A stretch of 64,000 bases of DNA, taken from Iris pallida. Taxonomy: Eukaryota > Streptophyta > Magnoliopsida > Asparagales > Iridaceae. Positions 59,783 through 64,000 of the stretch are shown piece by piece. Position 1 is the stretch's first letter; every line of letters starts with the position of its first letter. The stretch lies in contig JANAVB010016199.1 in the NCBI GenBank assembly GCA_029216955.1, forward strand, positions 16,025,736 to 16,089,735. The letters are read 5' to 3'. The notes under the pieces are model-generated. The model did not search any database, was not told the DNA's origin, and worked only from the letters and a program-made list of their open reading frames with translations. The translations under genes and the position numbers were made by a program.

Positions 59783-60032
59783 CATCTTCCCTTTAGTTTC
59801 ATTTGGACTTTGTATTAGAGACTTCAGTTTTACATTTCATTTGCTGGAAAATGTAATAATTCATAGTTGTACTTGATTTTGGGATTCTATATTATAGATA
59901 CTGTGGTTTATATTCATTCTTATCTGGACTTGTAGTTTCCCTAGAGTTTGGTATAACTTACTTCTTCGTGTCTAACGACGAAGGCTGGGCGTATTCGACT
60001 TGTGTTCGATTATTCAGGAGCGGATTGCGACA

Positions 60033-60770
60033 TGTTTTTAGTGGTAGCCCACACAGGTCTATCCTAATGGTACCTAGGTATTAGTCTACTATTGGAGGAC
60101 TTGTTTAAGCTAAGAAAACTTGATCACAGCATAGAAAAATCGGGAAATAAGGGTATATCAGTACATCATGTACATTGATATTATAAAAACATTATTTATT
60201 TTTAGGTTTTAGGGTTTTGTCAATCAACGAAGTTTTCTTTCTATTATAGGATGGTCACTACGAGGAAGACCGCGGATCAGCCCGGGGTTGCAGGCAGCTC
60301 GGGTCAGTCTGTACCAGACGTTCCGGTGGAGCAGCTTCCGCCACCGCCTCCCTATCTTTCCTCCGCTGCCCCCGACGATGATGTGCGACGGCGCCTAGGT
60401 GATGGCCATGTTTCAGCAGTTCATGGAGGCTCAGAACCATCAGGCCGTACAGTTCCGAGCGACAGTCGTAGATGTACCCAGGACACGAAAGTCGGCAGCA
60501 CCAGCACCGGTAGTACCTCAAGCACCAGCGGTACCGAGACCGGGGACTGCTAGAGACTAAAAGAACCTTTGTCCGATGGATTTCTGGGGCTGATCGTATA
60601 TGCGGATGAGTGGCTGGAAAATGCTGAGCGGACGCTGAAGATGGCGAGGATTCCACATGACCTGAAGGTGGAAGATGCGAGCATGCGACTCTTTGATCTT
60701 GCCAGAGCCTGGTATCGAGAGGAGCCTCGGTTAGCTGCACCCCAGATTCTCTGGACAGACTTTAAAACTC
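60033..60770 (+). pseudogene. gag: Start of another B internal region: primer region and truncated gag
   Basis: It is colinear with 51174-51880. ATG 60251 opens MVTTRKTADQPGVAG. A one-base gain near 60350 shifts the frame, and it is restored later. The capsid part (YADEWLENAERTLKM, FDLARAWYREEPRLA) runs to about WTDFKTL at 60770, then the sequence switches to LTR E. It retains CGA where the full B copy has TAA, so it is independently decayed. Confidence 0.85.
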
Positions 60771-60938
60771 TGTTAGGTTCAGTTTTATGAAAATTTGTGT
60801 TGGGGCTTTATGTTAAACCTAGGAGTAAGTAAGGTTTCAGTTCCTAATAGCTTTTAACAGTTGTGTTATGAGTATTGGGCTTGAGGGATACATATGTATA
60901 TGGGAGACCATATTTGTTTGAAGTAACAGTTGTGATGT

Positions 60939-60950
60939 GTATATATATAT

Positions 60951-61011
<61 letters not shown>
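60939..61011. repeat. TA microsatellite in LTR E
   Basis: tatatata with a few tta breaks, at the same distance from the LTR end (about 1.6 kb) as in C. Confidence 0.95.
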
Positions 61012-61014
<3 letters not shown>

Positions 61015-62100
61015 TTATGTAGACTAGTAGCTATTTGTTGAGGAATAGATATATATGATATATATACACAAGAGGTGTTGTATATATGATGTATGTATAT
61101 ACATGATATCTATATTTAGTGCCTTAGTATCATAGCCTATACCTTGTGTTACCTTAGAATTATCCCTATAGGCCTAAAAATGACTTTTTGACTAGGATTG
61201 ACCCAAATTGACCCAATAGCATTGTAGACTAGAGTTTGACCAAACCCTAGATTGTTGACCTAGTTTTATTTAAATGTTGACCAGAGTTGAGCAAGAGTTG
61301 ACTTTGACCTAGAATCATGTAAAATACATTATAAACTATAATTATCATATATTGAACACTTTGTAACCTGTGTTGCTCTAAATAAGACTCAGTTACTCCG
61401 GTTCAGACATCTGTTCTCATCAGTCATTCAGGATATCAGGCGAGTACATTCTCTGATCGTTTCATACTTGTTAGGATTTATATTCTTTCTCTAGACTACT
61501 TTACTTGATGCTATCATATTGTTATAACGGACTAGTACCCTATGGATCTTTTTTTGAGATGTTACGCCCTCCATGGGTGCATCGAATACTAAATGTCATG
61601 TGCTTTTCACGTACATCATGTATTCTGTGCGTTCATGTTATTCATGTATAACTCATGTGTCATGTACTCTCATGTTCTCATGTGCTTCATGTATAACCAA
61701 ATAATCATGTACATAACATAACTTGACCAGATCCTTGTGTATTGATTAGGACGGGGCAGTAGAAGTGGTTACATGATCAAAGCCGGTTCCTGTTCTTCAT
61801 GTACAATATCTGTTATACCCTTACGTATGACGGACTTACCTCGTGTTTCATCATGTATAACCTAATCCTAGTTACATAACTATCTTGTGCTCTAAAACAC
61901 TTATATTTACTTACAGTTCATATTTTGTATACAAATTTTCATGTACTCAGATTTATCTATTTTTACTACTCATGTACATCTCTTACAGCATTTTATGTAT
62001 TTTATTCTATTGATTGCTCTATATTTTCTGCCATGATATGAACTGCGTGAGAGTTATATATTCGCTCCTGTTTTGACTGGACATATTAAAAATATTACAG

Positions 62101-62225
62101 AGAACGAAGAGAATTTTTGTACTACCTACTACGGAGCCAGTATAGACGAAACTTGTGACCTGGACCCTCAGGAGGATCCAGCAGTTGTTAAGGACATTAC
62201 CTTATTGCCTAGGCTAGATAGCTAG
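62101..62225 (+). CDS. LTR acidic exon, E copy
   Basis: It follows ttttgactggac and aaaaatattacag. Phase 1 gives ENEENFCTTYYGASIDE, then TCDLDPQEDPAVVKDITLL and a short tail to TAG at 62223. It is acidic. The upstream exon (61387-61439) is open for 17 codons and ends SFRIS before donor tcag/gcgagt. The candidate intron is 661 bases. Its T-Y-Y-G codons are acc tac tac gga, against act tat tat ggg in C. Confidence 0.5.
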
Positions 62226-62548
62226 GCTTTATCTTTATCTTTTGTGTTGTCTTTTGAGATGTATTATTTAGATGTTGAGATTTATTGTTGTTACTTAGAC
62301 TTATTTCTTTCTGGTTATATCTCTCTTTTGAGGATTTCATATCTATCTTATCGTATCTTTATCCATCTTAAATTGTGATTGAGTTGTACCTTCTGTGTTG
62401 TCCTCCGATTGTAGAGTATATTTTGTACAAGTACATTTATACTATATTAGATGTTTGTGACCTAGGAAAGCGTTCTACTGCCGATAATGCGGCGTAGGCT
62501 GGATGTACCCATGGTCTCGTGCCCTTACACTGGGTGCGGGTCGTGACA

Positions 62549-62580
62549 AGTTTATAGTGGTGGCCCATGCAGGTCCAGAG
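62549..62580 (+). other. Primer-binding region of E
   Basis: agtttatagtggtggccc then atgcaggtcc, the conserved block after the LTR. The 230 bases to the gag ATG at 62816 hold nothing else recognised. Confidence 0.5.
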
Positions 62581-62815
62581 TTCTGAGTTATGTCTCAGTT
62601 CGTGGTGGTACTCGAACTAGAGTATCACTACAACCTGCAGTAGGATCTAGGATATAAGTTTTTGATGTACTCAATCACATTTAGGAAAAACTCTTATCTA
62701 ATTTTTGCTATCTAAATTCTTGCTGCTAATTGCCTTTTTTTTGAAATAAACTGTCCTCCTTTGATGATATCGCTTCCTGGTCAGTATTGATTTACTTATT
62801 TGATCTGTCTCCAGG

Positions 62816-64000
62816 ATGGTGCAGACACGATCTCATCGCTCCGGCCCAGAAGATACTACTGAGAGGTCTGCCACCTCTCGTCCAGCTCGTCAGGGCCCTG
62901 GGACCACAGTTCTCTTTGTTCCTTCTTTCGTTGGCGCATCAGAATTTGGAGGTGCACCTCCACCTGCCCGGAGGCCTAACTTAGTTATCCCAGACGTACT
63001 CCAGCCGCCACAACCTCCGAGATCAGTTGATGCAGAGCAGTTATTTGCCTTCTTCAGAGAGATGATGGAGGCTCAGTAGCGCCAGTCTGCTGACATGAGG
63101 CAGGACATAGACAATGCCAATCATCTTGCCATGACAACGGTAGATAGGGTGACTACCCAGCCGCAGGAAAGCCAGATATAGTAGCAGCCGAGGGCCAAGA
63201 ACATTTTAGATTTCCAGAAGATAAGGCCTAAAGACTTCATGGGTACGGAGGGTAGCTTGTGTGCCGACGACTGGATGGACTATATAGAGGAGATCTTCAG
63301 GATAGCACTGATTCCAGCAGGGATACAGATTAAGGTGATAGGCAGTCAGATGTAGGATCTTGCCCGTACTTGGTATCACACTGACCCTAGAGTTGGTACT
63401 GAGGGCCAGACTTGGAAGGCTTTCAAGAAGCTTTTAAGGAGAAGTTCTTTTCCGACTTAGCACTTGGCGCCTTGGAGACGCAGTTCGAGAGCCTGGTTCA
63501 GGGGAACCAGACCGTGGAGGAGTATGTCGGAGAGTTCTGCCGCTTGGGTAGATTTATTGAGGGCCTGAGCGAGGCAGCGAAGGCTTGGAGGTTCCGCAAG
63601 GGCTTGGTCAAGGAAGTCAAGTCGTTGACCAAGAGCGACCACGATGCTTCCTTTGAGGAGATTTTGGCAGGGGCTATAGTAGCAGAGGACGACCTAGAGC
63701 AGAAACAGAAGGGAGGTCGTGATTCACATGGAGCCGATAGCAGTACAGGCTCGGCCAAGAGGCCTCCTTTTAGCAGCATCATCAACAGAGGCCTTTCCAA
63801 CAGTAGCAGTTTTAGGGCCAGGGTCGTGCGCCTTTTCAGTAGGCGCAGAAGCAGCAGAGGCATACATAGCAGGCACTGAGGCAGCAACAGCCTACCATCT
63901 GCACTTTTTGTAAGAAGCCAGGGCACGGATAGAACTACTGCAGGAAAAGTCTAGGCAGGTGCCTACTTTAAGTCTCAATAGAGCATCAGCTGAGGGATTG
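62816..64000 (+). pseudogene. gag: gag of E, runs off the window
   Basis: ATG 62816 opens MVQTRSHRSGPED. A TAG at 63077-63079 replaces a Gln codon. More stops lie near 63179 and 63354, and a one-base loss near 63430 changes frame. The capsid-like part (FKEKFFSDLALGALETQF, EEYVGEFCRLGRFIEG, FRKGLVKEVKSL) is clear at 63430-63640. A frameshift follows near 63775. The first zinc knuckle (CTFCKKPGHG, stop, NYC) lies near 63900 and the second has lost Cys. The basic sequence and order match C and D gag. Confidence 0.87.

Larger units (their letters stand above)
55345..60032 (+). repeat. B LTR, second copy, with foreign insert
   Basis: It starts tgtaaccctacttccc and ends ggattgcgaca (mutated ggtcgtgaca). 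After removing the insert 55870-57124 and one copy of tccacc, it is 3427 bp and colinear with the first LTR. TATTTAA is at 55681-55687. The first leader donor (gtaagt) is mutated to ggaagt near 57281. The GC-type donor at 59176/59177 is intact. Confidence 0.9.
60771..62548 (+). mobile_element. LTR E, left end missing
   Basis: It ends gtgcgggtcgtgaca at 62548 and is followed by the shared primer region and a gag gene, so it is the 5' LTR of element E. Its left end is not a tgtcac-type terminus: B gag passes directly into leader-like sequence around 60771. About the first half of the LTR is therefore gone. It contains TA repeats, a GC-type donor at 61439/61440, and the acidic exon. Confidence 0.8.

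Noticed and set aside
60939..61011. Regular short repeats resembling an array
   Set aside because: Simple TA microsatellite without distinct spacers; CRISPR is ruled out by the plant context.

Overview
The window is repetitive nuclear DNA from a flowering plant. It contains a nest of Ty3/gypsy LTR retrotransposons with no convincing host gene. The pol order (protease, RT, RNase H, integrase, C-terminal chromodomain-like tail), the RT signature FIDD, the integrase motif and the tail ending WEREDEMRERYP fit chromoviruses of the Tekay/Del type. The LTRs are very long (about 3.4-4.8 kb). The species cannot be named from this sequence.

Layout. (1) 1-3724: right part of a B-like LTR (B-prime), inserted in element D. 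(2) 3725-39348: element D, minus strand. It is split by B-prime (left), by element A (4260-14930, target-site duplication gtagg) in its 3' LTR, and by element C (16854-30210, duplication gccac) in the end of its pol gene. D's 5' LTR is 34940-39348 and holds the uninterrupted counterpart of A's insertion site. (3) 39349-39418: end of an older C-like LTR that D entered. (4) 39419-47523: unclassified repetitive DNA carrying solo LTR F (40263-45107, minus, duplication ggaat), itself host to a Mutator-type foldback element (44219-44811, 9-bp duplication). (5) 47524-60770: family B as a tandem, internal end - LTR - internal - LTR - internal start; the second LTR carries a 1255-bp foreign insert. (6) 60771-64000: element E, an LTR cut at its left end plus gag, running off the window.

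Coding state. All gag-pol genes are broken, mostly by CAG/TGG-to-TAG changes, single-base indels and internal deletions. C is the most complete. A has two nearly full LTRs but only gag between them.

Two features stand out. First, the LTRs of A, B, B-prime, C, D and E all carry, a few hundred bases before their right end, a short acidic reading frame with the signature C-x-T-Y-Y-G. It is preceded by a branch-site-like CTGAC and a CAG acceptor, with an upstream GC-type donor at a matching position. The codons differ mostly at third positions between families, which suggests selection on a peptide. Second, C and D both carry a 96-base GT-AG intron at exactly the same codon between integrase and the chromodomain-like tail; B lacks it. 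Together these suggest that these elements make spliced products, including a small LTR-encoded protein I cannot match to a known family.
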